DNA from: an uncultured Methylophaga sp.
Lineage (GTDB): Bacteria > Pseudomonadota > Gammaproteobacteria > Nitrosococcales > Methylophagaceae
Direction: 5' to 3'
DNA: 6,821 nucleotides
Assembly (NCBI GenBank): GCA_946885755.1
Contig: CAMPHB010000068.1
Coordinates: 1 to 6,821 of the forward strand
Shown: piece by piece, positions 1-6,269 of the stretch
Layout of the letters: each line of letters opens with the position of its first letter
Numbering within the stretch: the first letter of the stretch is position 1
Position numbers and translations under genes: made by a program
The notes under the pieces: model-generated
Told to the model about the DNA's origin: nothing
Databases searched by the model: none
Seen by the model: only the letters and a program-made list of their open reading frames with translations

Positions 1-1044
1 ATGCAAATGTGTCTGTACCAGCCGGGACTTGGTTACTACAGCGCCGGCTTAAGCAAAATCGGCGCCGCTGGTGACTTTGTCACGGCACCGGAAATCAGCC
101 CGCTGTTTTCACAAGCACTGGCCCGGCATATCGCTGATGTTTTGCTGCAAAGTAGTGATGGCGACTGTCTGGAATTTGGTGCCGGCAGCGGCAAAATGGC
201 TGCGGATATTTTGCAGCAACTAGCGCAGTGGGATTGTTTGCCCGCGCATTATTTTATTATCGAAGCAAGTGCTGACTTACGTTTAAGACAACAACAATAC
301 TTATCTGAACATATCGGCGATATTTTTGAAAAGGTTGTCTGGCTGGATCATTTGCCTGCACAATTCACCGGTGTCATTGTTGCCAATGAAGTCTGTGATG
401 CCATGCCGGTGCATAGTCTGTTGTTTGACCAGCAGGGCGTTTCTGAACGTTATATCAGCCATCACAACCAGCAACTGCGCTGGCAAAACGGTCCGCTCAG
501 TCAGCAGGCACTGGCTGAAAAAGCCCGACTGATTAAGCCACAGCTGACCACGACACCATTTATCACTGAGGTTAACCTGTTTGCTGATGCCTGGCTCAGC
601 AGTCTGGCGCAATGCCTGCAACAAGGTGCGATATTTATCATTGATTATGGCCACACCGCCAGTGACTACTTTCACGCCAGCCGTGCCATTGGCGGACTAC
701 GCTGTCATTACCGGCACGAAGTCCATGATGATGTTTTCTGGCTGCCCGGCCTGCAGGACCTAACCGCGCATGTCAATTTCACGGATCTGGCCGAAACTGC
801 CCACCAGACAGGGCTGGATGTTGCAGGCTTGCAGTCGCAGGCAGATTTTTTACTGGCTGGCGATATTCTCAGCCTGGCACAGCAGCAAGATAGCGCTGAT
901 TTACAGCAAATTCAGCAGTCCGCAGCACTGAAACGCCTGCTGTTACCCGATCAAATGGGCGCGATGTTTAAAGCCCTGAGCTTAACTAAAAATCTGCCAC
1001 CGCTGCCTCGCTGTCAGCAGGGTGATTTACGCTGGCAACTGTAA
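1..1044 (+). CDS. MidA/NDUFAF7-family SAM-dependent methyltransferase (DUF185), probably 5'-partial
   Basis: A class I SAM-dependent methyltransferase of the DUF185 (Methyltransf_28) family. The mitochondrial relative NDUFAF7/MidA methylates an arginine of a complex I subunit; the bacterial substrate is not established. Visible motifs, numbered from the first ATG: PGLGYY at 8-13, GDFVTAPEISPLF at 24-36, the SAM-binding loop LEFGAGSGK at 57-65, VANEVCDAMPVH at 127-138, IDYGH at 214-218, GGLRCHYRH at 231-239, and the C-terminal MGAMFKALSLTK at 319-330. In the family the LYxPGLGYY segment is normally preceded by roughly 20-40 residues, so the ATG at base 1 is most likely an internal Met and the real start lies outside the window. 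The gene ends with TAA at 1042-1044, 12 bases before a terminator, and converges on the lipoprotein gene. The family call is firm; the cellular role is not. Confidence 0.9.
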   Translation: MQMCLYQPGLGYYSAGLSKIGAAGDFVTAPEISPLFSQALARHIADVLLQSSDGDCLEFGAGSGKMAADILQQLAQWDCLPAHYFIIEASADLRLRQQQYLSEHIGDIFEKVVWLDHLPAQFTGVIVANEVCDAMPVHSLLFDQQGVSERYISHHNQQLRWQNGPLSQQALAEKARLIKPQLTTTPFITEVNLFADAWLSSLAQCLQQGAIFIIDYGHTASDYFHASRAIGGLRCHYRHEVHDDVFWLPGLQDLTAHVNFTDLAETAHQTGLDVAGLQSQADFLLAGDILSLAQQQDSADLQQIQQSAALKRLLLPDQMGAMFKALSLTKNLPPLPRCQQGDLRWQL

Positions 1045-1056
1045 ATACCAGCCAAT

Positions 1057-1082
1057 AAAAAAGGCGCCACAGCGCCTTTTTT
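1057..1082. terminator. Bidirectional intrinsic terminator between convergent genes
   Basis: A perfect 11-base-pair inverted repeat, AAAAAAGGCGC at 1057-1067 and GCGCCTTTTTT at 1072-1082, encloses the loop CACA. The GC core gives the stem. The A-run on one side and T-run on the other supply a U-tract in either reading direction. It begins 12 bases after the methyltransferase stop and lies 18 bases beyond the lipoprotein stop at 1101, so it can end transcription of both convergent genes. Confidence 0.9.
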
Positions 1083-1100
1083 ATTAACCATTAAGCCGTT

Positions 1101-1982
1101 TTATTCAGCGTCTTTGGCCTTTAATTCCTCACGCAGCGCTTCCATTTCTGCAGACATTTCAAAGAGAATTTCTTTGATATTGGCCATTTCATCACGCAAG
1201 ATCTGACTGTCACGCTTGTTGCGGGCAATATCTTCGCGCAGTTCTGGACTTAATGTGCCTTCGGCTGATTCACCGGCACGTTCACGGGCCGTTGCCAGCA
1301 CGGTTGGGATATCAATCACCAGCCAGTCCGTACGTTCTTCACCGGTTTCTGGATCGACATAGTAGGATTGCCCATTATCCAGCGCCACTTGCAATGCTGG
1401 TTCGGAATCAAACTTGCGCGTACCCGGTAACAGCGGATTAACACGGCGGTCAATCTCCTGGCGGGTAATCGGGTCTCTTTCACGGTAGAGCTCCTGAACC
1501 AGGCCAAAGATAATATTGAGACGCCCCTGGCTGTCTATAAACACACGGCCAGAGTTGGTTTTGCTTTCTCTGCTAATCGCACCTGGATGCATATCAATTG
1601 TAACGTAGGTCAGATCTTCACCAGACTCTGCAATCGCCAAGCCGCGTGACAGACCTGATGACAATATTTGCAACTCACCCGGCGCAAACAAAGGTATTTG
1701 CCTGTCCTGGAAAAACACCCGATCACTGACATACAAAGAACTTAATACCGTGCGCATGTCATCTTCAGCAATCTGAAAAGGATGCTGATTAGCAACGCCG
1801 GGCACATCCCTAGGAATGACTTTAACGTACTGTAAACCCGTCTCATACAAAATCTTGGCATCGTCGGTGACAATGACTTCCGGCACTTCAGTTTTGTTCG
1901 ACGAGCCACCACAGGCAGACAGCCCCAGCATCATTGTCATGCTGAGCGCGACAATACCGCTGTATTTCACTAGACCACGCAT
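1101..1982 (-). CDS. Putative lipoprotein of unknown function with C-terminal coiled coil
   Basis: I do not recognise a characterised family. The 293-residue product begins with a lipoprotein signal peptide: basic residues at 2 and 6, a hydrophobic stretch at about 9-20, and lipobox LSAC at 21-24. Cys24, the only cysteine, would be the lipidated residue. Gly25 is not the Asp that favours inner-membrane retention, so an outer-membrane location is inferred. Residues 40-235 look like a soluble mixed alpha/beta domain containing LFAPGELQILSSGLSRGLA at 98-116, SGRVFID at 144-150 and RLNIIFGLVQELYRERDP at 154-171. Residues 246-290 are charged and helical with regularly spaced Leu, Ile and Met, suggesting a coiled coil. 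The start is supported by AGAGGA (1990-1995 on the complement) seven bases upstream. It is the last gene of the minus-strand block, 35 bases after gpsA. Confidence 0.8.
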   Translation of the reverse strand: MRGLVKYSGIVALSMTMMLGLSACGGSSNKTEVPEVIVTDDAKILYETGLQYVKVIPRDVPGVANQHPFQIAEDDMRTVLSSLYVSDRVFFQDRQIPLFAPGELQILSSGLSRGLAIAESGEDLTYVTIDMHPGAISRESKTNSGRVFIDSQGRLNIIFGLVQELYRERDPITRQEIDRRVNPLLPGTRKFDSEPALQVALDNGQSYYVDPETGEERTDWLVIDIPTVLATARERAGESAEGTLSPELREDIARNKRDSQILRDEMANIKEILFEMSAEMEALREELKAKDAE

Positions 1983-2017
1983 AAACTATTCCTCTTTTTA
2001 TTCAGTTGCTTATCGCT

Positions 2018-3046
2018 TCAGCGATGACTGTTTTCGGCTTTGGGTTCTCTGCACAGCAGTGCTTGTACCGACTGCCGCGGATCGTACCCCTCAAACAACA
2101 CTTTGCATACCTGCTCAACAATCGGCATTTCGATACCAGCCTGCTGTGCCCGCAACAAAACTTCACGGGCAGCATGCATGCCTTCGACGGTTTTGCCAAC
2201 TGCCTGCACCGCCTCAGTTACCGTTAAACCGCCGCCGATAGTCAGACCCAGCTGCCGGTTACGGCTTTGATCATCGGTACAGGTCAGAATCAAATCACCC
2301 ATACCGGACAAACCATACATAGTCTGTGGCTCGGCACCGAGCGCTGTTGCGAGGCGCAAAATTTCCGCCATTCCCCGGGTTAGCAGTGCCGCCCGGGCAT
2401 TGGCGCCATAATGCAGCCCATCACTGATACCAGCGGCAATCGCCAGAACATTTTTAACGGTGCCGCCAATTTGCACACCCAGCACATCAGACGAGGTATA
2501 AGCCCGCAAACTATTGCCATGCAATATGCCAGCAAGTTGGCTGGCAAACACGGCGTCGGTTGAAGCCACCGTCAAAGCCGTTGGCAAACCGGCCGCCACC
2601 TCGGCAGCAAACGATGGCCCGGAAACCACTGCCAGCGGATGTTCTGCCCCTAAGATCTGTCTGGCCGTATCGTGCAAAAAAGTGCCGCTTTGTGGCGTCA
2701 GCCCTTTGGTTGCCCAACTGACCGGCGTTGTCGGCGGTATCCAGGGCTGCAGCAGCTTCAATAAATCAGCAAAACTATGACTCGGCACCGAGATCAGCAG
2801 ATGTCGGCATTGGCTGACCGCCGATTTTAAATCGGACTGAATCGTTAATGCCGCCGGTAACGCAATCCCCGGCAAATACGCGTCATTACGACGGTTTTGC
2901 TGCATTAACGTCAGCTGCTGTTGATCACGGCCCCATAACCAGGTTTCATGACCATTGCGGGCCAGCGCAATAGCCAGTGCCGTGCCCCAGGCACCCGCAC
3001 CGATGACCAGTGTCGGCATTAAAGCATTTTGCGCATTACCGCTCAT
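2018..3046 (-). CDS. gpsA: Glycerol-3-phosphate dehydrogenase [NAD(P)+]
   Basis: This enzyme reduces dihydroxyacetone phosphate to sn-glycerol-3-phosphate in the cytoplasm, supplying the backbone for phospholipids. The 342 residues are close to the usual length (about 330-340). The N-terminal Rossmann nucleotide-binding motif GAGAWGTA is at 16-23, followed by ARNGHETWLWGRD at 29-41. Further conserved blocks are WATKG at 111-115, SGPSFAAEVAAGLPTA at 142-157, GGTVKNVLAIAAG at 194-206 with the expected active-site Lys198, GANARAALLTRG at 214-225, LTCTDDQSRNR at 254-264 and VEGM at 287-290. The start is somewhat uncertain: neither the ATG at 3046 nor the in-frame ATG at 3019 (Met10) has a clear Shine-Dalgarno sequence. 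The first lies only 10 bases after the secB stop, which suggests translational coupling. The order secB-gpsA is a conserved gammaproteobacterial arrangement. Confidence 0.97.
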   Translation of the reverse strand: MSGNAQNALMPTLVIGAGAWGTALAIALARNGHETWLWGRDQQQLTLMQQNRRNDAYLPGIALPAALTIQSDLKSAVSQCRHLLISVPSHSFADLLKLLQPWIPPTTPVSWATKGLTPQSGTFLHDTARQILGAEHPLAVVSGPSFAAEVAAGLPTALTVASTDAVFASQLAGILHGNSLRAYTSSDVLGVQIGGTVKNVLAIAAGISDGLHYGANARAALLTRGMAEILRLATALGAEPQTMYGLSGMGDLILTCTDDQSRNRQLGLTIGGGLTVTEAVQAVGKTVEGMHAAREVLLRAQQAGIEMPIVEQVCKVLFEGYDPRQSVQALLCREPKAENSHR

Positions 3047-3056
3047 GTTTTACAGC

Positions 3057-3548
3057 TTAGTGAGTTTGTTCCTGCTGCGCAGCCTGCTGACGCATTTGTT
3101 CCATTGAGTCGAGCTTGCGTTTGTAAACGGCATCAAAGTTAACCGGTGCCAGCACCAATTGCGGGAAACCGCCTTTGATAACCAGATCCGAAACCACTTC
3201 ACGGGCAAACGGGAATACGGTATTCGGGCAGTAACTGCCAATCAGCGGACCCATTTCTTCATCGCTGTAACCGGTCAGGCTGAACACGCCGGCTTGTTTA
3301 ACTTCACAGATAAACGCCACTTTGTCGCCAACTTTGGCAGTGACCGTCACTACCAGCACGATTTCGTGATTGTCATCGTCGATGCGGGTGTATTCGTTAC
3401 CCAGTTGCAGATCTAGCTGTGGCTTCCATTCTTCACGGAAAATCGCCGGTGAATTGGGTGTTTCGAAGGAAACGTCTTTGGTGTAAATCTTCTGAATGAT
3501 AAAGCGGGGCTGTTGGTCTTGTTGCGCCGCTGCGTTGTCTTCCGCCAT
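3057..3548 (-). CDS. secB: Protein-export chaperone SecB
   Basis: SecB is a cytosolic tetrameric chaperone. It holds precursor proteins unfolded and delivers them to SecA for export through SecYEG. The 163-residue product is close to the E. coli length (155). Family landmarks are IQKIYTKDVSFETPNSP at 18-34, VVTVTA at 66-71, FICEVKQAGVFSL at 79-91, GSYCPNTVFPFAREVVSDLV at 104-123 and the near-invariant FPQLVLAPVNFDA at 128-140. The tail after 145 is Gln-rich and probably flexible, and the first 13 residues are low-complexity. The start has a good ribosome site: UAAGGA (3557-3562 on the complement) lies eight bases before the ATG. This is the best site among the internal genes of the block, so secB may be translated independently of grxC, whose stop is 34 bases upstream. 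Confidence 0.97.
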   Translation of the reverse strand: MAEDNAAAQQDQQPRFIIQKIYTKDVSFETPNSPAIFREEWKPQLDLQLGNEYTRIDDDNHEIVLVVTVTAKVGDKVAFICEVKQAGVFSLTGYSDEEMGPLIGSYCPNTVFPFAREVVSDLVIKGGFPQLVLAPVNFDAVYKRKLDSMEQMRQQAAQQEQTH

Positions 3549-3582
3549 GGGTTAAATCCTTAAGCTTGGTTGGGTCTTAAAA

Positions 3583-3834
3583 TCAGGCCAGCATTTGATC
3601 GAGCTTATTTGCCCGGTCAATTGCCAGCAAGTCGGTATAGCCACCGACGGCCTGGTCGTTGATAAAAATTTGCGGCACGGTGCGCCGCTGACTTTTTTGC
3701 ATCATTTCTTCGCGCTTGGCTGGTTCCAGATCAACGCGGACTTCCTGAAATGCCACACCTTTTCGCTCCAGCAGCTGTTTGGCCATGACGCAATAGGGGC
3801 AGTGTGCAGAAGAATAAACAATTACTTTAGCCAT
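3583..3834 (-). CDS. grxC: Glutaredoxin 3 (dithiol, GrxC)
   Basis: A small cytosolic thiol-disulfide oxidoreductase that uses glutathione to reduce disulfides and mixed disulfides. The product has 83 residues, the same length as E. coli Grx3. The dithiol active site CPYC is at 12-15, the cis-proline loop TVP at 52-54 and the glutathione-contacting GGYTDL at 64-69. The segment AKREEMMQKSQRRTVPQIFI (39-58) is very close to the enterobacterial protein. I recall an extra cysteine after the GG pair in E. coli Grx3; here that position is Tyr66. The gene starts six bases after the rhodanese stop and has no strong Shine-Dalgarno (only GGGUAA farther upstream), so coupled translation is likely. Its place between a rhodanese and secB matches the conserved locus. 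Confidence 0.96.
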   Translation of the reverse strand: MAKVIVYSSAHCPYCVMAKQLLERKGVAFQEVRVDLEPAKREEMMQKSQRRTVPQIFINDQAVGGYTDLLAIDRANKLDQMLA

Positions 3835-3840
3835 AATAAA

Positions 3841-4260
3841 TTACCCGAATAACGGCAGTTTGGCTTCACGCCAGGCGTGCAGACCACCCGACATGGCATA
3901 AACATTGGTGTAGCCTTTGGCTTTAAGTTGCTTAGCCGCCGCCCGCGCCCGCTGGCCACTGTCACAAACCACAACCAGCGGCTGCTCGGTTTTTTTCAGT
4001 TTGCCCAGATGCTTGTCCATTTCCGCCTGCGGCACATTAATCGCATCGGCGATATGGGATTTGTTAAAGGCTTCACTGTCACGGATATCAACAAAACAGC
4101 CTTTTTGCTGATTAACAATGGTGACCGCCTCATTAACGCTGACTGACTGCACACCGCTGAGTTTACGGGTCAGCACATCCGAAAACACCAGATACAACAA
4201 CACCACAAACAGTGTCGACAAAATCCAGTGATTGATTATAAATTCGCCTAAATTTTCCAT
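3841..4260 (-). CDS. Membrane-anchored rhodanese-like sulfurtransferase, YibN type
   Basis: A single-domain rhodanese on an N-terminal membrane anchor. Rhodaneses carry sulfur as a cysteine persulfide. Numbered from the ATG at 4260 (139 residues), a hydrophobic segment covers about residues 9-29, rich in Leu, Val and Phe. The rhodanese domain follows: FVDIRDSEAFNKSHIADAINVP at about 56-77, the active loop CDSGQRA at 99-105 with catalytic Cys99, and the C-terminal SGGLHAWREAKLPL at 124-137. As I recall, E. coli YibN has a degenerate loop without this cysteine, so the copy here looks catalytically competent. The start is ambiguous. A TTG at 4272 overlaps the regulator stop in a TTGA arrangement and would add MTLK; I prefer the ATG because E. 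coli YibN aligns near it. The gene sits between the ArsR-type regulator and grxC. Confidence 0.9.
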   Translation of the reverse strand: MENLGEFIINHWILSTLFVVLLYLVFSDVLTRKLSGVQSVSVNEAVTIVNQQKGCFVDIRDSEAFNKSHIADAINVPQAEMDKHLGKLKKTEQPLVVVCDSGQRARAAAKQLKAKGYTNVYAMSGGLHAWREAKLPLFG

Positions 4261-4268
4261 CTTTAACG

Positions 4269-4592
4269 TCAATCCGCCTGCTTGTTACTGCAAAATAAGT
4301 CGCACATCATATTGACCAGCTTTAAGGTGCGCGCATCGCTTACCCGGTAATAAATTTTATTGGCATCCCGCCGGCAGGCAAGGATCTGTTTGTCACGTAA
4401 TTTGGCTAAATGTTGCGAAACATTGCTCTGCGTCGTGCCTACCGCCTCAACAATATCCTGCACTGCCAGTTCCGCCTCAGCCAGGGTACAGAGAATTTTC
4501 AGCCGCAGCGGATGCGACATGGCTTTCAGGGCAATGGCTGTTTGCTCAATTTCCCCGTCCAGCGGCATCAAAGCGGCGTTGGCTGTCTGCAT
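4269..4592 (-). CDS. ArsR-family repressor, candidate persulfide sensor (SqrR/BigR/YgaV-like)
   Basis: A 107-residue winged-helix regulator. KAMSHPLRLKILCTL at 23-37 is the typical ArsR helix pair, TTQSNVSQHLAKLRDKQIL at 53-71 contains the recognition helix, and CRRDANKIYYRVSD at 73-86 is the wing. The classical arsenic/cadmium motif ELCVCDL is replaced by ELAVQDI at 41-47, so a metalloid sensor of the ArsR type is unlikely. Cysteines are at 35, 73, 97 and 101. Cys35 (in ILC) and Cys101 (in LFC) are 66 residues apart, which matches from memory the sensing pairs of SqrR (41/107) and BigR (42/108). Persulfide or redox sensing is therefore inferred, not shown. The start has AGG seven bases upstream (4600-4602 on the complement). 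The gene heads the minus-strand block and diverges from gpmI. The family is certain; the ligand is a hypothesis. Confidence 0.92.
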   Translation of the reverse strand: MQTANAALMPLDGEIEQTAIALKAMSHPLRLKILCTLAEAELAVQDIVEAVGTTQSNVSQHLAKLRDKQILACRRDANKIYYRVSDARTLKLVNMMCDLFCSNKQAD

Positions 4593-4605
4593 TCGGTTAC
4601 CTGCC

Positions 4606-4629
4606 GTGACTGCGACTGTAATTCGTCAC
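4606..4629. promoter_or_regulatory. Candidate operator: inverted repeat GTGAC-N14-GTCAC
   Basis: GTGAC at 4606-4610 and GTCAC at 4625-4629 form a perfect five-base inverted repeat around a 14-base spacer, between gpmI and the ArsR-family gene. It covers the proposed -35 of gpmI and lies in the leader of the regulator gene, where an autorepressor could act on both. The half-sites are short and the repeat could arise by chance. It does not match an operator that I know. Confidence 0.22.
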
Positions 4630-4644
4630 AAAAGGCCATATAAT
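4616..4644 (+). promoter_or_regulatory. Probable sigma-70 promoter for gpmI
   Basis: A perfect -10 hexamer TATAAT lies at 4639-4644. With a 17-base spacer the -35 would be CTGTAA at 4616-4621, which matches TTGACA at only three of six positions. Transcription would begin near 4651 and give a leader of about 75 bases. The gpmI ribosome site AAGGA (4714-4718) lies seven bases before the ATG. The -10 is convincing; the weak -35 may mean that an activator helps or that expression is moderate. Confidence 0.55.
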
Positions 4645-4669
4645 ACACGGCATTGTCGTCGATTTGCAG
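4640..4669 (-). promoter_or_regulatory. Possible promoter for the regulator-rhodanese-grxC-secB-gpsA block
   Basis: Read on the minus strand, TATTAT (complement of 4640-4645) could be a -10, and CTGCAA (complement of 4664-4669) a weak -35 with an 18-base spacer. It would start transcripts near 4633, about 40 bases before the regulator ATG. The -10 overlaps the gpmI -10 on the other strand, so the two promoters could not easily be occupied together. The call rests on the near-symmetry of the TATAATA element and on the need for a promoter upstream of this gene. Confidence 0.3.
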
Positions 4670-4725
4670 GTATTGCTGTTTTTGGCGTCCGGAGGCCACC
4701 GCAACCGTGATTAAAGGAAAACAAC

Positions 4726-6258
4726 ATGAGTCAGCCACACCGCCCTTTAGCCCTGATTATTCTCGATGGCTGGGGTTATAGCGAAGATCCCAAACATAAC
4801 GCCATTCTGGCTGCTGACACGCCGGTCTGGAATCAGCTCTGGCAACAGTACCCACATACTTTAATTAACGCTTCGGGTGCCGGCGTCGGCCTGCCCGGTG
4901 AGCAAATGGGTAACTCCGAAGTCGGCCATTTGAATATCGGAGCCGGCCGGGTGGTGTATCAGGAATTCACCCGTATCGGACAGGCCATCAAAACCGGTAG
5001 TTTTTTTGAAAACAGCACATTGACCGATGGGGTTGATGATGCTGTCAAAGCCGGTAAAGCCGTGCATATCATGGGTTTGTTATCTGATGGTGGTGTACAC
5101 AGCCATATTGAGCATATTCAGGCCATGGTCAAGCTGGCCGCCCAGCGCGGTGCCAAACAAATTTATGTGCATGCGTTTCTCGATGGTCGTGATACGCCGC
5201 CGCGCAGCGCCCATGCGTCGCTGGCGGCAATGGAAACAACTTATGCCGAACTGGGTGTCGGTAAAACAGCAACGCTGGTTGGCCGTTTTTATGCGATGGA
5301 TCGGGATCAACGCTGGAATCGTGTTGAACAAGCTTACCGGCTGATCACGGAAGCTGAGGCTGAATTTCATGCCGATTCTGCCAAAGCAGCGCTTGATGCC
5401 GCTTATGCCCGTGATGAAAATGATGAATTCGTTAAAGCCACCGTCATCGGCGATGCCGTCAAAATGCAGGATGGCGACAGCGTGTTTTTTATGAATTTCC
5501 GGGCGGACCGGGCCCGCGAAATCAGCGAATGTTTTATCAAACAAGGTTTTGATGCCTTCGAAAAACCCCGTGCTATCAAGCTGGCTGCATTTGTCACGCT
5601 GACAGAATACAAAAAAGATTTCTCCGCGCCGGCCGCTTATCCGCCGGAAAAATTCAATAATCTGCTCGGCGATTACATTGCCCGGCTCGGCCTGCGCCAG
5701 CTGCGTATCGCTGAAACCGAAAAATATGCGCATGTCACATTTTTCTTTAATGGTGGCCGCGACACGCCTTATGACGGCGAAGAGCGCATTCTGGTGCCAT
5801 CACCTAAAGTTGAAACCTACGATCAGCAACCGGCAATGAGTGCACCGGAAGTAGCTGATCAACTGGTTAAAGCCATTCATAGCAATAAATTTGATGTGAT
5901 CATTTGTAATTTTGCCAATGCCGATATGGTTGGCCATACCGGTAATTTTGACGCCGCCGTCAAAGCCGTCGAAGCCGTTGATAATTGTTTAGGCCGTATC
6001 TGGTCAGCGTTAAAAGAAGCCGGTGGCGAAATGATTGTCACCGCCGATCACGGTAATGCCGAAAAAATGCAGGATGATGAACAAGGTCAGGCGCACACTG
6101 CCCATACCAGCAATTTGGTGCCATTGTTATACGCCGGCCGGCCAGCCGACTGTGCGCCGCAGGGCAATTTATCGGATATCGCGCCAACCATGCTGAGCCT
6201 GATGGATCTGCCAATTCCGGCAGAAATGAGTAAGCACTTACTGGTGGAATTAAGCTGA
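4726..6258 (+). CDS. gpmI: 2,3-bisphosphoglycerate-independent phosphoglycerate mutase
   Basis: This cytosolic enzyme interconverts 3- and 2-phosphoglycerate in glycolysis and gluconeogenesis through a phosphoserine intermediate and a two-metal (usually Mn) centre. The 510-residue length is typical. Metal and catalytic residues expected from the characterised Geobacillus enzyme are all visible: Asp14 in ILDGWG, Ser64 in [10 protein letters not shown] (61-70), His125 in DGGVHSH (121-127), Arg155-Asp156 in DGRDTPP, Arg187 and Arg193 in GRFYAMDRD, Arg259 and Arg262 in NFRADRARE, Lys333 in [10 protein letters not shown], Asp400 and His404 in NADMVGHTG, Asp441-His442 in TADHGNAE, and His460. The alkaline-phosphatase-like domain is split by the phosphotransferase domain at about 80-310. 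AAGGA lies seven bases before the ATG. envC follows after 11 bases, as in many gammaproteobacteria. Nothing in the protein looks abnormal. Confidence 0.98.
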   Translation: MSQPHRPLALIILDGWGYSEDPKHNAILAADTPVWNQLWQQYPHTLINASGAGVGLPGEQMGNSEVGHLNIGAGRVVYQEFTRIGQAIKTGSFFENSTLTDGVDDAVKAGKAVHIMGLLSDGGVHSHIEHIQAMVKLAAQRGAKQIYVHAFLDGRDTPPRSAHASLAAMETTYAELGVGKTATLVGRFYAMDRDQRWNRVEQAYRLITEAEAEFHADSAKAALDAAYARDENDEFVKATVIGDAVKMQDGDSVFFMNFRADRAREISECFIKQGFDAFEKPRAIKLAAFVTLTEYKKDFSAPAAYPPEKFNNLLGDYIARLGLRQLRIAETEKYAHVTFFFNGGRDTPYDGEERILVPSPKVETYDQQPAMSAPEVADQLVKAIHSNKFDVIICNFANADMVGHTGNFDAAVKAVEAVDNCLGRIWSALKEAGGEMIVTADHGNAEKMQDDEQGQAHTAHTSNLVPLLYAGRPADCAPQGNLSDIAPTMLSLMDLPIPAEMSKHLLVELS

Positions 6259-6269
6259 TTTATAAAAGT

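Noticed and set aside
1816..2241. 141-codon plus-strand frame across the lipoprotein-gpsA junction
   Set aside because: It is antisense to the start of a lipoprotein with clear signal peptide and ribosome site and to the conserved end of gpsA; no domain is visible.
4269..4592. Classical arsenite- or cadmium-sensing ArsR repressor
   Set aside because: The ELCVCDL metal motif in the DNA-binding helix is missing, and no arsenic or metal transport gene lies nearby.
4591..4625. Direct repeat of ATTCG at 4591-4595 and 4621-4625
   Set aside because: Five bases repeated once is expected by chance, and one copy overlaps the regulator start codon.
4683..4698. TGGC/GCCA hairpin in the gpmI leader as a riboswitch or attenuator
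   Set aside because: It has only four paired bases with no U-run and no known riboswitch core; the roughly 75-base leader is too short and unstructured to argue for one.
4691..4781. GGAGG (4691-4695) followed by a GTG at 4707 opening a 24-codon frame that overlaps the gpmI start
   Set aside because: The 11-base spacing is long, the product has no recognisable features and it reads out of frame into gpmI. gpmI has its own well-placed AAGGA. A leader-peptide role cannot be supported from one sequence.
5080..5733. 217-codon open frame on the minus strand inside gpmI
   Set aside because: It lies wholly antisense to a certain gpmI reading frame with all catalytic residues intact, and its Phe/Ile-rich product resembles no family. 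It is a shadow of gpmI codon use.
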